A stretch of 64,000 bases of DNA, taken from positions 18,358,001-18,422,000 of the forward strand of contig OX419762.1 of the NCBI GenBank assembly GCA_948567375.1. The letters run 5' to 3'. Every line of letters begins with the position of its first letter. Position 1 is the stretch's first letter. This document shows positions 43,196 to 55,780 of the stretch, one piece after another. The position numbers were made by a program, and so were the translations under genes. The DNA is from Lunularia cruciata (taxonomy: Eukaryota > Streptophyta > Marchantiopsida > Lunulariales > Lunulariaceae). The notes under the pieces are model-generated. The model saw nothing but the letters and a program-made list of their open reading frames with translations, ran no database searches and was not told the DNA's origin.

Positions 43196-44650
43196 AGTCT
43201 TGGAACTGCTTGATTACCTTGGTAAGGTAATTATCCCATCCCACCTCTATAGTGACCATGCTCACATGGGTTGCATCCAATTTGCTATGGATGCTAGCCA
43301 CCTCCTCAGCTTGAGCTCATAGTTGCTTTGCAAATTGTTTTTACTTATGGCTATGCTCAAGATGAAGAACCTTCTTCTCTTGTTCCAAGTTGCAAAGGTC
43401 TCCTTTTGAGTTTCTTTTGGCAATTTCTCTTTTGTTCTTCAAACAAAATGAATGCCTCTTGCACTAGTTTGTTGTCCCACTTCCCTTTGACTATGTATAG
43501 AGTGGTGACTCTAGCTAGTTATTCCCAAGCCTTTACCCTCTCCTTGTGAATGTCTTGAGCAGTGTGATGGAGATGACTAATTAACATTGTGTAGTTGGCA
43601 ATATCTCCATGAAGCTCTTAGTAGCAAGGGAGAATTTGCTTTATTATCTTTGGCATTGATCCCATTGTATGGATGAGTAGCCAAGAGATAGGTATCCTTT
43701 TTATTTGATACACCCCCTTCCTTGGTATGTCTTCTTCTTTGCACACTTCTTGTGCCAAAGGCTTGCCATAGTCCTTCTTGATCTCAGTAAAGATTGTTAG
43801 TTCTTCATCCTCTTGGATTCCTTTGTAGTCAATTGCTAGGTCTTTGGCCTTAGACATATCTTTGTCTTTGTCTTTGTCCTTGTCATGTATTGACCTTTGG
43901 GCTTGGGCACTTCTTTGGCTTCAAGGTTGGATTCTCCTCTCTCTTTGTCCTTTGGATTGGAAGGTCACATTTTGTTGTGCTCTCCTTTGTTGTGCTTTGT
44001 GCTTTATGGTCCTATTGCATTTTTTTCTCCTTTAGTGGGTTTGTTATCTTTGGCTTGGAGATTCTACTTCTGATTGCTTGGGTTGTTGTAGTTGGGATGG
44101 ATTTAAGATCTCTTTCTTTGTTGTCCTTCATCTCCTTGTCCAAAGAAATGATAATATGAGTGAAAGATTCTTTGCTTGCTATGCCAATGCTCTTGTCCTA
44201 CTTCTTGGCCTCCTCCTCTATAGAATCTTCAATGACTTGGGTCTTCTTTGCCTTTTCAGCCTTCACCTTTAGCCCAGCAAGTATTTTCTTTCTCATCTTC
44301 TTGAAGCTTAAGGTATTGTTTGCTTCCTCCACAAGGATGAACCTCCTTAAGCTTGCAAATCCGAAGTCAACTAGCTTGTATTTCTTGTACATCGCTTTTG
44401 CATCTTGATGGTCGGAGAAGTGCCCTTTGGAGTAATAATTGGTCAAGATCTTCTTCTTCTCCTCCTGATTCATCATATTCAACCTTATGTAAAAATGTAT
44501 GATAAAGAGAGCTAGGTGAGTTATTCCTCTATTCTCATTCATATCTCCATATAGATCCAAGACTTGTTTGTGGAATATATGAGCCCAATTCACCGGCCTC
44601 CTTTTGTATAGGTACTTGAAGCAAGTTGCCTCATTATTTTTCAAGTACGT
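43092..44650 (-). pseudogene. Unknown extra reading frame of element D, helical then coiled-coil
   Basis: Minus strand, downstream of integrase. The N-terminal open stretch 44644-44198 contains VNWAHIFHKQVLDLYGDMNE and HLALFIIHFYIRLNMMNQEE, then a Lys/Glu-rich tail. The middle part (43857-43618) reads MSKAKDLAIDYKGIQEDEEL. The last part (43301-43092) is a predicted coiled coil (QFQDLQDKLKKEEVDQVQ, MAKLETIEECLEEGR) that runs about 100 bp into the LTR. Stops separate the parts. Some Tat/Athila elements carry an extra 3' frame, but I cannot match this one to a family. Confidence 0.45.
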
Positions 44651-45999
44651 TCTTTGCTATGAATTGGACATCTATATAATCATCTTTGTGATGGTTTTTT
44701 GAGCAAGATCTTTGTAACCTCTCAATTGTCATCCAATATTTGTCTAATAATATTTGAAGGTGACCTTAAATCTTGCCTCCATACTCATATTTGAGCAGTT
44801 TTATTGGGTGTCCAAGGTCATTCCTCTTGTTGATGAATTTTCAAGACCTAGAACATCTTGCCAATTCTCTTGTACCTAGACTAATATATTCCCTCTCAAA
44901 TCTCTTGTACTTAGATCTCTATTACCTCTAATCTCATAGAGCATGGTATGGTCACTTGATTCAGAATTCCATAGCAAGAATTCAAGTTTCTTGTTGTGGA
45001 CTAACTCCTCCCTATAGTGTATTGCCCACTTAATTTTTCAAGTTGACTTGAGGATTATTTTAGGCACTCACCTAAATTGCTTAAATTTGTTCATAAAGGG
45101 GTACATAGTTGTCTAACACACATATGAGGAAAGATTTACTATATCAAAATTATAGCTACCTTAAAACACATTCAATGTGTCAAGCTCTCATACATTCCTT
45201 TCCAAAGGTATGAGAATTCTTGACCATCTAAGGCTCACACTTGTCAAATTTTGAAAAAGTGAAAAATGATTGACAAGGTCTGGTTTTAAAGTTTTAGCTC
45301 AGCCATTACCAAATTTAAGTGAGTGCACCTTGGGTGAGCAAATGTAACACACATATGTGAGAATCTCAATACATCCAAACTACTATTAATTTTGGCTATT
45401 AATTATGGTTCTTTATCCAATGGTGGTATATTCAAGCCATAAGAATTCAATTAAGATTTTTTAGTTCCCAAACCAAAGGGTTTACATACCAAAGGATTCC
45501 TTGAACAAAATGTCTTTCTAGGCAAAAAATTTAGCAACACAAAAGTCTTCTTGACCAAAAGCATTCCTTGCCAAAGACTTATCTAGCCAAAGGTCATTCT
45601 TGTTAAAATATTTGAGTGTAAACTCTTCTTTGTGTTTGACCACTTAAAGCTTATTCCTTCTATACTCTCCCTTCTTCGTCTTTTTTTTGTTTTGTTGCCT
45701 TTTATGCCAAAGGTAAATGGTAAAACCATCATCCAACCTTAACAAGTTATTAACTTATTTGTATATTCAAGAAAACAAGGTGAAATGAAAGGAAATTTTT
45801 TATTTTATGAAGAGATGTAATGCCACATACCTCCTTCCTCAAAAGTGAGCATCCTTGCAAACACTAGGACCGGTCTTTCTTCTCAAGCTATTGTAGTACT
45901 TCCAAACATCACAACTATTTGCTTGGGTGGCAAACAGATTTCCCTCAAAATTGGTCAATTGTAAAGACCTATTATCATAGACCTTATCCACATAGACCT
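44651..45999. other. Internal region of D without a recognised gene
   Basis: AT-rich with many stops. About 45470-45600 holds further CCAAAGG-type motifs like those in the LTR of D. The short minus frame at 46081-45839 (FFPKKLHVWWIKPYQVDKV) may be the integrase C-terminal tail. Confidence 0.4.
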
Positions 46000-46760
46000 T
46001 ATCCACTTGGTATGGTTTTATCCACCAAACGTGCAACTTCTTGGGAAAGAACAGTGTATCACCTGTAAAACAATAGCACAAGTTCTCCTTCTACTTATTG
46101 TACATGTTGATCCTTCTTATCATGATGTTATTTCTTTATTGTTGATTGAATTCATGCATTTGTAGGAATAATCTTTCTTCTCCTCTAAGAATATAATTTG
46201 TTGCATCCAAATGATCTGACTTTCCACTTCCAACATTTTTTCTTTGGGGAGAATTTTACAATGTGGAATTCAAATTCTGCGAGCAGAATGGGATATTGTC
46301 CATATGTGAAAGAGTAGTGAGTTTGTTTTGAGGTAATCTTCTCAATGGTGCAATAGGCCCATAAGACTATTAGCATTTTGGTATCCCGATCATAAGCATA
46401 ATTTATAGCTTGTTTAGGATTTTGTAAAAAAATTCATTAGCCTTCTTTGTCAACCTATTTGCCTTTGGGTAATATATAGTTTTTAGATGCTTGATTTGGA
46501 AATACTTTGTGAGAAATTCTATTGAGTTGTTTAGGAATGTCATCCCTTGTCACTCATAAATTTTTGAGGAATATCCATAACAAAGATGATGTTATGAAGG
46601 AAAACTTTGCTAGAATGTCAATATCATCTCAATAGGTGGCTTCAGCCTCAACCATCATTGTGGCATAATTGGTACAAAATCAAGTATACCTTTTTCATGT
46701 ATTCTTTGTAGCAGGTCGTATTGGACCTACAAAGTCCAACCCCCATTTCTTAATAAGTGC
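46000..46760 (-). pseudogene. Integrase of element D, decayed
   Basis: The minus strand near 46750 reads KWGLDFVGPIRP, the Tat-type integrase core start with the first catalytic Asp. At 46376-46185 the C-terminal part reads VLWAYCTIEKITSKQTHYSF and EFEFHIVKF, matching the usual ALWAYRT...F.LVYG block. Frames are broken. Confidence 0.7.
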
Positions 46761-48600
46761 TAAAGGTAGAATGAGCCTAAGAGGCCATTGCATAAGAGTT
46801 AATGGTCTTCCTTTTGTTGGCATGCATAACACCTCTTGATATACTTGTGCACTATACATGGTTGGCAATTAATAATCCCTTGCCAAAATCTTTTTCACTT
46901 TATATTATAGGGAAAAGTGTCCTCCTACAACTGTTGCATGTAGAAATTATATCACTACTCCCACTTTGTATGTTTCAAGACACCATTGAAGAACTTCATT
47001 CCCTCTCGGTTTTTGAACAGGACATTCCCTTTCAATTGGTATGGACCCATCTTGTGAAAGAATACCACTCATTGCTCTCATCCCTTTAAGGTACTACAAA
47101 GTACAAAGGTACCTATACTCCATTGAGAAGCACATTCCTTTTATTGTCGCAATATGGAAGATCTCTTTGTCCAAAAAAACATTATTGAGATTTTTGGCCT
47201 GATTGTTGGTCTTGAGCCTTGATAAGAAATCATCATTTTCATGGTAAGCTCCTTCCCTTACTTGTAAAAGTATGTGAATTCTTGTAGTAGTAGAGTATCC
47301 ACCTTGCAATTTGTCTTGATAAGTTGGCCTTTTTTACCAAATATTATAGTGTATAATGATCTACATGAAAGGAAAACTTATAGCACAATAGATCATGGTG
47401 AAACTTCCTATAAGCATAAACTATTCTTAATGATTCTCTCTCCATGGTGGTGTAATTTTGCTCAACCAAGGAACATTATTGATTGGCATAGTACACAAGA
47501 TAGTCCTTTCCATTCTCATATTGGCTGAGTACTACTCCTATTGTGATCAAATCCATGCACAAATGGAAAATGCTTTCCCAATCAATGGCTCTCATCACAA
47601 GCACTTCCAATAATTGTGGCAAAGGCTTCCTCTTGTTCCTTTGTCCAAATGTATTCTTTAGTCTTCAATAGCTTCATGAGGGGTGCTACTAGAATTGCAT
47701 AAGTAGCAATAAACCTTTGATAGTACATATAGACTACAATATGGACTAGGAAGACTCTCAATTTCCTCAAGTTCTTTATCTATTCAAGGGCCTAAATTAC
47801 CTTTTCCTTCTTTGCATCCACCTACACTCCTCTCTTTAAAACTTGATGTCCAAGTAGAAAGCCTTTGGTCATCACAACAAAATATTTATCTAGGTGCAAG
47901 GATAGTCATTTGAATCAAGATCTTTCAAAAATTTGGTGCAAAATGAGTGCTGGTCTTACCTTTGTCTAAATACACAAAATTATCCGTGAAGATTTCCATG
48001 AACTTTGATAGAAATCCTAAAAAATGATAGTAATCGTTTGTTGAAAAGTTGCAAACGCATTACACAAATCAAATAGCATTCTATTATAAGCATGTTTCTT
48101 AGTTGATTATGAAGGTAGTCTTGTCTTTTCTATCTTGTCTCTATTTTGAACAGAAATTTAGTTATATATCAAAATCCATCTTGAAAGTTTTAGCATGTAT
48201 GTCTTGCAACTTGATCTAAAATGGCATTTGTGAAAGGTACATGGTGATGATCCTTCTTTGTAGTTACATTCAGCTTAAAAAAGTCTTAGCATGCTCTAAT
48301 CTTCCCTATCTTCTTCTCAAATACCTCCATGATAGGAGATACCCATCACGACTAAGTACCAATAAGATGATTCCATTCCAAAGAATATTTATTTATCTTA
48401 TAGTTCACTAACAATCAGTTCTTTGGATTAAGTAGGTATTTTCATTACATGACCAAAATTGTTCCTTCTTTAAGATCTATCTAATTTTCTCTAAATTGTC
48501 AAGGATTCATGACATCTGCTCAATTTTCCAAGCAAAGATATCTTGGTATTCTTGAAGTAGGATAGCATAGTCAGTGTACTCCACTTGGAACACAAACTTA
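46761..48600 (-). pseudogene. RT and RNase H of element D, decayed
   Basis: Minus strand. At 47770-47582 the RT-RNase H connection reads RKLRVFLVHIVVYMYYQRF and WTKEQEEAFATI. A palm remnant near 47990 reads FTDNFVYLD. Upstream frames to about 48600 are too broken to delimit. Confidence 0.55.
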
Positions 48601-48829
48601 GAAATCTTCAACGACTTCTCTTTGCCTATCATCACTTCTTGGGAATCATAGGGTCTAACAATCCCATCTATATAGCTAATGAAGCTTACTCCTAAGAGTG
48701 GAAAATTATCGTCCTAACCTTTGGGGTGATCACTTCCTTTTGCCTCATCTTCTATTTCATAACACTTGAGGAAGTTCACCACATCATCCCCAAAGAACCT
48801 TTGGCCTAATCCAAATTCCCTTTTGTATA

Positions 48830-49210
48830 TTCTTCTTCCAAAGTTAAAGTTTCTCTTAAGTGAGGAGCCTTCTTCCAACATACTATAACATGCTTGGTGT
48901 TCATGGAACTAGTGTCTAACAAGTGCAATTTATGTTGATACTACTTGATAGTTCTTCTTGCTCCATATAACCAAGGTCTCCTTATCATCACATGGTCACT
49001 TGTCTTAGTTATAGGATGAAGAATGATGTAATTAAGATGAAAGGTTACTCCACCTATGGTGATAAGAATATTTGACAACATTCCCAAGGGTCTCCTTCTT
49101 GTCTAGTTTGCAAATTGGAGGATGTGGGGAGTAGACTTGAATGTGGTACATCCTAGCTTGAGAGCTATTTCCTCCATCATGACATTAAATTCTATTCTAG
49201 AATTTATGGG
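48830..49210 (-). pseudogene. Aspartic protease region of element D, decayed
   Basis: The minus-strand translation has INSRIEFNVMMEEIALKLGC, a ruined D-S-G active site followed by the usual ...E.A.KLGC block, then a strand-like ITIGGVTFHL segment and an RRPWLYGA-like end near 48965. Inactive. Confidence 0.5.
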
Positions 49211-49299
49211 AAACTAATTGCATCATACAACTATTAATCTTCACTTCAAGAGATCCTAAGTATTCCAACTCTATCCTAGAGATCATAGGAAGATCAAAC

Positions 49300-51910
49300 A
49301 TCTTCCTCTTTTTTACCTTTCAAAGTGCCATGGTCAATCACCTCTTCTAGAGCTTGTTATCCTCTCCCAATTTTTTAAACATGGCAGCCCTCTTGGAATG
49401 CTATCATGAAATGTGCAATGATATTTTAGTATGTCACTCCTAGAAGACAAGTCTTTGTTTCTTCTTTGGTTTGTCTTTCTTTGTTGAAGACACCTTTGGT
49501 GTGGCTTCTTATGAGGCTGGACCTTCATCCTCACCAACCTTTGGCATTAACTCCTTTGGAACAAAGAATGTTGATGTTTGATCTTTGTGCACATTTGGCC
49601 TAAAATCCTTTGAGGATGGAACTTTGGCCTGAAATCCAAATTGTGACAAAGTATAGTTATATTTGATGGTAATCTACTTGCTTCTTTGGTCCTTCTGACC
49701 TCAATGTGGAATTTTTTGAGTTCTTCTTCCAAGAAATTTTCTACTTCTTTCTAAATATCTACCATGTATTGAGAATTAGCACTCAAGTTCACTTTGTTTC
49801 TTTGGCTACACTCAAAATAGGTAGTACTTCTTGGAAGTCTTGCATTGATTCTTTGGAAGAATCCTATCTTTGTCTCTTATAGTTGACCTTTAACAATAGC
49901 TTTAGTTTCTTTTTAGGTAGAATTTCTCTGGACATCCCCATCTCTTCTTTGGTTTTGGTGCTTCTAAAGACTTTGAAGATGATGAGCTACTTTCAACCTT
50001 CTTATTTCAGTAGATTTTTTATCCAACTCACTTCCAATTTGGAAAACTATTGTCTTTAGAGAGAGAATGGCATCTTCTTCACACAACACTTCCAAGGTGA
50101 TACAATGAACATTTTGGCCTTTTTGATGGAAGGCAGAGTAGGTATGAATTTGATTTGTGGTCTTGGGACAAGAGTTGGGGATAATTTGCTGTCACATGCC
50201 TTGGTGTTCTCTAGTTAGCATATAATGGGATGTATGGAATATGTTTCTTGGGCTTTGGACAATGTTATGATGAATGTTTGTGTGCTCCACAATTATAACA
50301 CATACTAGGGGTAGAATTTTGCCTTGGAAGTAGAGTCCTTCTTTGTGTCTCATTAGTAACATACTCCTTAAGCACATACATATGAATGGTTACAAAGGAA
50401 TTTGGGGTTGTACATGTAGGTATCTTCTACACCATGAGAATATGGGTCATCCTCCTCTACATAGTACTCCTAATCTTCTCACACATGCCTATTCCACTTG
50501 GTGCATTGAGGTAGAAGGACAAGTAGCATATATTGGCTGTTATATTGGCATGTCTCAACTTACCCCAAGTTGTGAACCAACTATTCAGTCAATTATATGA
50601 AGGAGGTTTGCATCTTTCCTTTGCTCTGACCAATTACACCTTGAAATTGGCAAACTCCTTGATGATTTTTTCCAACTTCATTCCCAACTGCATAAGGGTC
50701 CTTTGGTTGAAATCTACTTTATGCTTATGACTACCTCATCTCTCTTTTTATCATTCTTCTTAATTTTTGACAGTAATTCCAAAGGTGAAGTTGTATTAGA
50801 TGACTTTAAAGATGAAGAAGGTAGCCTTTGGGTTTATCTTTTATTTGGCTTCTTTGAACTTTTTCCTTGATGTAGGGCTTATCTTGGCCAATTAGTAGAG
50901 CTCTACAAAATTGATCACTTTACCCAATATGTTATGCTCTCATTCCTTGTTTGCTCTAGAATCTTGAGTGTGGAAAATACATTTGCCTTATAATCCAACT
51001 CTCAAAAATATGCAAGTAATCAATTCCTTACTATTGGCCAATCTTCTACATTTGTAGGATTCTGATTTACATGTGTACTAGTTCCTTGTTTTCTTCCTTA
51101 ACAGACTAAAAAATATTTACAATATCAAATTTTGAATCTTCTTTGTTGGCCATTGTAATTGCCTCAAATTCCTTCATGAAGGTATCAAGATCTTCCTCCT
51201 CATCCTTCCCCTTGAACTCTTGATAAAATTTTGTTGCATTAAGGATGCATGATTTGCCATTCATTTGGAGACAAATGGATAATTAGGTATGGGTTCTATC
51301 CTCATAGGAGAGTAACAAAACAAATCCCACTATAGTAAAAAGTTGAGAAAAATTTCCTTGTTGTTTATGAAGGACAATTTTACACTTGGTTTGGGATCTT
51401 TGGAGTCCTCCAAGCTACAAGTTGTAAGCCTTATTTCCAAAGAAGTTTCATATTTTAGATCTTTGGCAAAGAGCTCTCAAGTATCAATGGTAAAAATTCT
51501 TGTTTTGTGTCTAAATCCCAAAGGTTGTGCATGTTTAAGGTACCAGAGTGCTCCAATTTGAAGAGCCTCTTCTCCTCCTCTTGGTGGAAGGTTCTTCTTT
51601 CTTATCAATAAAAGTTGCAACAAAGATATGCCAAGGTTTCAAGAAATTGGTTAGTTTTGTCTTTTAGTCCAAATTTTCCTTTTTACAAGGACTGATGTTA
51701 AAGAATCAACTCTTATTTGTTACTATTTTTCTCTCAAGTTGATGGAATTATCCTTGAGCTTTTCTCTCATTGGTTGCATGCTTCTCAACTTTATGATTTT
51801 GATTTCTCTTGAATGCACTTAGATCATACGGGGTTTGGATATCTCCTAGTACTTGAATCCTCAATGACATTTATTGCCTCCTGTATCATTTCTTCTAGCC
51901 ACTTTGAGGA
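49300..51910 (-). pseudogene. Gag region of element D, decayed, with zinc knuckle
   Basis: Minus strand. A CCHC box at 50300-50259 reads CYNCGAHKHSS-HC (one stop inside), the only clear landmark. Around it are polar and Lys-rich stretches (for example 49732-49547, MEEELKKFHIEVRRTKEA). Stops are dense, so domain limits are not visible. Confidence 0.5.
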
Positions 51911-51917
51911 TTGTATT

Positions 51918-51934
51918 TTTAGCAATAGTGCCAA
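51918..51934 (-). other. Possible primer-binding site of element D
   Basis: The minus strand TTTTTGGCACTATTGC lies just inside the LTR. It resembles the TTTGGCGCCGTTGCC type seen in Tat/Athila elements, with several transitions. Confidence 0.4.
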
Positions 51935-51944
51935 AAATATATAA

Positions 51945-53428
51945 TGACTTAATAGCAACTAAAGTGCAGCAAGATGGCAAGGAATAGGTAGTTTCCTTGA
52001 GGATATGGGTAGGAAGTGACTTCTTTATTATTGCTTGTTTAACTTCTTATGAATAAACCACTCATAGAAGAAGGTAGTGTCACTTCCTATGGTGCACTAT
52101 GGAAAGGCAAAACTGAAGTCACTTTCATTATTGATCTATTCCAAGTTGTTCTTGAAAGTGATGACTCACTTCATGCCACACGTCACTTCTCTTCAAAGAT
52201 CACTACATCTTAATGGTTGGTTCCTCCTCAAAGGTCCTACAAATTTAGAGACTACAAACTACCATTCTTAGAAGGTGCAATCCTAAAGGAGTCTTTGGAT
52301 TGATTTAATGATTGGCTTTTTGGTTCCATAGTACTTTCAATTGTCTAGATAACCTTGAATCTTTGAATACATTGTCTTGTATCTTCACAACCCCAAAGAT
52401 CAAACACCTAGACAAGTGCAAGTTTTTCCCTACACTCAAGCACTTGGGTTCCTAATTCAAGGTTCCTCACCTCTACTTGACCAAACATGCAAATAATGAT
52501 ACAAAGTGTAGACTCTCAATGCTAAGGATCATGGAGGTCCTTGTGCTAAATCTTTGATTGAAAAGAGAAGAAATCTTCATTATGTCAAAACCTTTAGACA
52601 ATTCCTACTTTGCAATAAAGAGATTCAATGGCTAAGTGAAGTGCTTGAATTTTCTAATTACACTTAGATCACTCATCACTTATCATATCTACTTATCTTA
52701 ATTTGTTTAACTAAGATTTGATTATGTATCCATGGCTAGATCAAACACTCAATTTGTCATTCACATCTTCTTTACATTCAAATTTACAATCCAAGGGTCT
52801 TTGGCTACAAAATTATCCTACTACATGGAAGTTATTCTATGCCAAAGGTCTTCTTGGCCAAAGATATCTTCCATGGTGAAGGTTCTCCTAGCTAAAGGTA
52901 TATACAACTACAAAGGTCTATGGTGCCAATGGTAATCCTCTTGGCCAAAGGTTGTCCTATGCCAAAGGTTTCTTACACTAAGAATATTTATGTTATTTAT
53001 CCTTGCTATATATCTCCTTTGTTCAAAGACTCTATTACAAAGGACTACCTTTGCATACACATATCTTTATTAAGAATTCTATCCTACTCTTATAATCTGC
53101 TAGTGCATCAAGCAAAATGTTGGTTGATTCTTGGAATTTCTATGTTGTATGTTCCTTCAACTGATCCAAGAGTTGGGTGAGGCATTCATCAATGTATAAT
53201 TTGGCTTACAAGGCATGGATCTGCAAGTTCATCCTCTTGTAATAATGAAATCCGGTTGTGCTTGGATTGCCTCCTCCACAATGCCTATCATTTGGTCTCT
53301 AGTCTCCTTTATGTATGCAAGGATTTTCATCTTCTCTATTCTAGGCTTCCTTGAATGGTCAATAGTTTGGCCATTAGCTCTTCTTGGATTTGGACTTGAC
53401 AACCTCCTTCTCTTACTCCTTCTTGCCA
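51945..53428 (-). repeat. 5' LTR of element D (~1.5 kb)
   Basis: Aligns with 25413-26708 plus 42977-43195. It contains the same TTGGCCAAAGG array (about 52840-52970). It has no insertion at the site where the other LTR carries A, so it acts as the empty-site reference (tgaggcattcatcaatg near 53178-53194). Confidence 0.7.
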
Positions 53429-53984
53429 TGTATATCTTTCTTGGTTGACATCATTGAAGCTAAATCATACTCTCCATGTAAAATCTCCATTAAAACCAAC
53501 CTTAAATAGATCTTTACTTCAGCTTCAATCAAGGTTCTCTCCAAGGTTCTTTCCATATTACTATATCTATATGGATGTTAAAAAACTAGTGTATCACTAG
53601 TGAGCTCAGTCCAAATACCAAGTTCTTTCAGAGCACCAAAATTCTTCATATTGAAGGAAAAACAACTTGAGTAACTCCTCAAGAACCTCCAAATTCTTTA
53701 TCTTTCTCGTCTTGTGAGCTTGGGTCCAACGTTTAGCTCCCAATTATCCTTTGTAACTATTATAGAGAAGGAAGATACATTGACTAATTGCTACAACAAG
53801 GCCTTAATACCAGTATTGTCATGCTCCCAACTGCTAGAGTCCATAACCTTAGAGCAAAACAATCCTAATCTAGCTAGAAGCTCCACACATCATCTAACCA
53901 AATCCCAAGTAGACCACTCTCACTAGTAGTAATTGGATATGTACCAAGAATACCATGCACAATTGGTCCATCAACCTTAACATG
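53429..53984. other. Unassigned DNA between D and a solo LTR
   Basis: No LTR similarity or protein recognised; it is the right flank of element D. Confidence 0.4.
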
Positions 53985-54758
53985 TGTAATACCAAGAGCT
54001 AGATAGATGATCTAGAAATGTTATATGGGTTTGTAGCATCTGGAAGGATGTTATACATGATCGACTAAGTAGATTAGCTAGAGGTATCACCAAAAGAATA
54101 TTTCTACTAATAGGCCAAAAATCAAAATATGCTTGGAAACTTTAGAATCAATAGCTAGGCATATGATCTAGAGGTGAAACTTGGGGTGGTGACATCTGGA
54201 AGGATGTTACACATGATGGAGAATGTAAATCAGATAGAAGTGTCACCAAAAGAGCACTTCTACTAGTAGGCAAAAGCCAAAATAGGCCTGAAAACTTCAA
54301 AGGCAATTTTAGAGACCTAAACATATGAATTAGTCCTCAAAAATGTGTATGTTCCTCCCAATGCAAGAAAGTTTGGCCTTCCTTCCCCCTTGGTTTATCT
54401 CACCAAGAGCTTTCTAACAATACCTCACCCATTTGATTATGAGATTCTTACAAGAAGATTCCCTAAAATATTCCCTCCTGTCAAAGCCTGTTTGACCAAC
54501 TAGATGGGACCAGGACCAACTAGATGGGACCAAGACCAACATGTCATCCATCCAAGCGAGTAATCTAAGGGTGGAGCTTGCTGATAGGTCACCTATCCAT
54601 GTACCTAATCCTATGGTGGAGCTTCCTTGGAGGAGATCCTCATTGGCTATATAATAAAGAGAAGGTGTTCCTTTGGTGCATCAAAGGATTGAGTGTGAAA
54701 TCTATGTTTTCTCTCTTGTATCTCTCTTGAATAGTTCTCTTGTCTTGGGAGTATCACA
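53985..54758 (+). repeat. Solo LTR, family 2, long form (774 bp)
   Basis: TGTAATACCAAGAGCTAG...GGAGTATCACA. The start segment is doubled with a 156-bp period (agctag at 53997 and 54153). The flanks ACATG (53980-53984) and (A)CATG (54758-54762) form a TSD with a one-base overlap. A TATA-like ctatataataaag lies near 54645. No internal region is attached. Confidence 0.88.
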
Positions 54759-54837
54759 CATGTGCCAAAATCATCTAGACAGTCATTGAGCTCACAAGTG
54801 TCTAAGTCTATGATACTTATCAAGCATATCTTATACT
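54759..54837. other. Short spacer
   Basis: Seventy-nine bases of unassigned sequence between two LTRs. Confidence 0.4.
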
Positions 54838-55389
54838 ACTCAACCTTACTTTAGAGGAAGTGGAAAAGATGAGCACCATTATTTTGGATTCTAGTGTGTT
54901 GACTTGGTATTATTCCTAGGTTTTTGGCATTGAGAAAAGAGTTGAGAACTCTTGGGCCCGCAAGCCTTTTTGTTTTGGATTCTTCTATAGTCCAAGGATA
55001 GCCCTTGTGAAGGAATCCTTGACTTAATGGTTGGGTCAAGATAAGATCACATGCTTAGTGGAATATGCCCATGTGGATGGATATTCCTATATACTTGTTG
55101 ACTTTACTTGACTTTTAGCCTAGTAACTTGAGTTACTTTGGTAAATAGTAACTTTAGTGCATAAATTTTTCACAAGTATATAAACAAGGGGTGAGGATGT
55201 ACTCATCATCCTTTCATTTTGCAACTTTCTCTCTCTCATTGAGTTCTCTAGTGAGCAATGTCTTGAGTCTTGGAGTGTTAGCCTTGGAGGAGTATGATGG
55301 AGTTGGAGTTCCTTGCCTTCTTAGTCCATGGTGAGCTACCATAATAGCCATCAGATGTTGATCCTGAGTGAGAGACAGGCTGGCTCATA
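54838..55389 (+). repeat. Family-3 LTR, 5'-truncated
   Basis: Matches the copy at 2606-3300 from about its position 140 to the end (...GGCTCATA). It contains TATATAAA at 55177-55184. The first part is missing and there is no evident pol next to it. Confidence 0.8.
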
Positions 55390-55621
55390 GGACCCTCTCT
55401 GTACTCACCATCACACTTCTGCAAGAGTCGCCCATCAAAGAGACATTCTCCATTATTTTTGTTGGAGAAATTGCCTAATGAACTTAAAGATGTAGTATAT
55501 GCAACATTTCCAAAACATACTAGAATAGAGATCTTGCAAATCCTATGCTTGGCCAATATGGATATGTACTTGACATGGCCACCAAAAAATCACCAAATGA
55601 ATAGTACCATATCTCTCCACA
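55390..55621. other. Unassigned
   Basis: No similarity to the other elements in the window was noticed, and frames on both strands look like chance. Confidence 0.35.
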
Positions 55622-55780
55622 TTTTGCACCCCTAGTAAGGAAATGTTTGATAGTAGGGTTTTCTAGTAACCTCTAACTATTGACATCAATAATAACTCAA
55701 GATAGTAGTCTACCAACATAGTGTAGAGTGAATTGTCTAGCCATCTTATCCCTCTCCACATACAAGTACCTTTGAACTTG
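55622..55780. repeat. Unclassified dispersed repeat, copy 2
   Basis: Parallels 8001-8160 in order and spacing of several blocks (aaggaaat, tagtagggt, gtaac, ataataact, acaagtacct). Its nature is unknown. Confidence 0.55.

Larger units (their letters stand above)
25413..53428 (-). mobile_element. Element D: Tat-like Ty3/gypsy, ~12 kb, split by the A/B/C nest
   Basis: Minus strand. 5' LTR about 53428-51945, PBS-like TTTTTGGCACTATTGC, gag with a zinc knuckle (50300-50259), protease (about 49210-48830), RT/RNase H (about 48600-47000), integrase (about 46760-46000), a further unknown frame (about 44650-43092), then the 3' LTR at 43195-42977 plus 26708-25413. The 3' LTR is interrupted by element A. 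Removing A and its nested elements leaves about 11.7 kb. Very degenerate, and the oldest layer of the nest. Confidence 0.7.

Noticed and set aside
44160-44408. Hydrophobic plus-strand frames near 43844-44408 that look like membrane proteins
   Set aside because: They are the complement of a Lys/Glu-rich coiled-coil frame; antisense of such sequence always reads Leu/Phe/Ser-rich.
53229-53429. Basic minus-strand frame MARRSKRRRL... as a small DNA-binding protein
   Set aside because: It lies inside the LTR of D, and the paralogous LTR at 42977-43195 does not preserve the frame.
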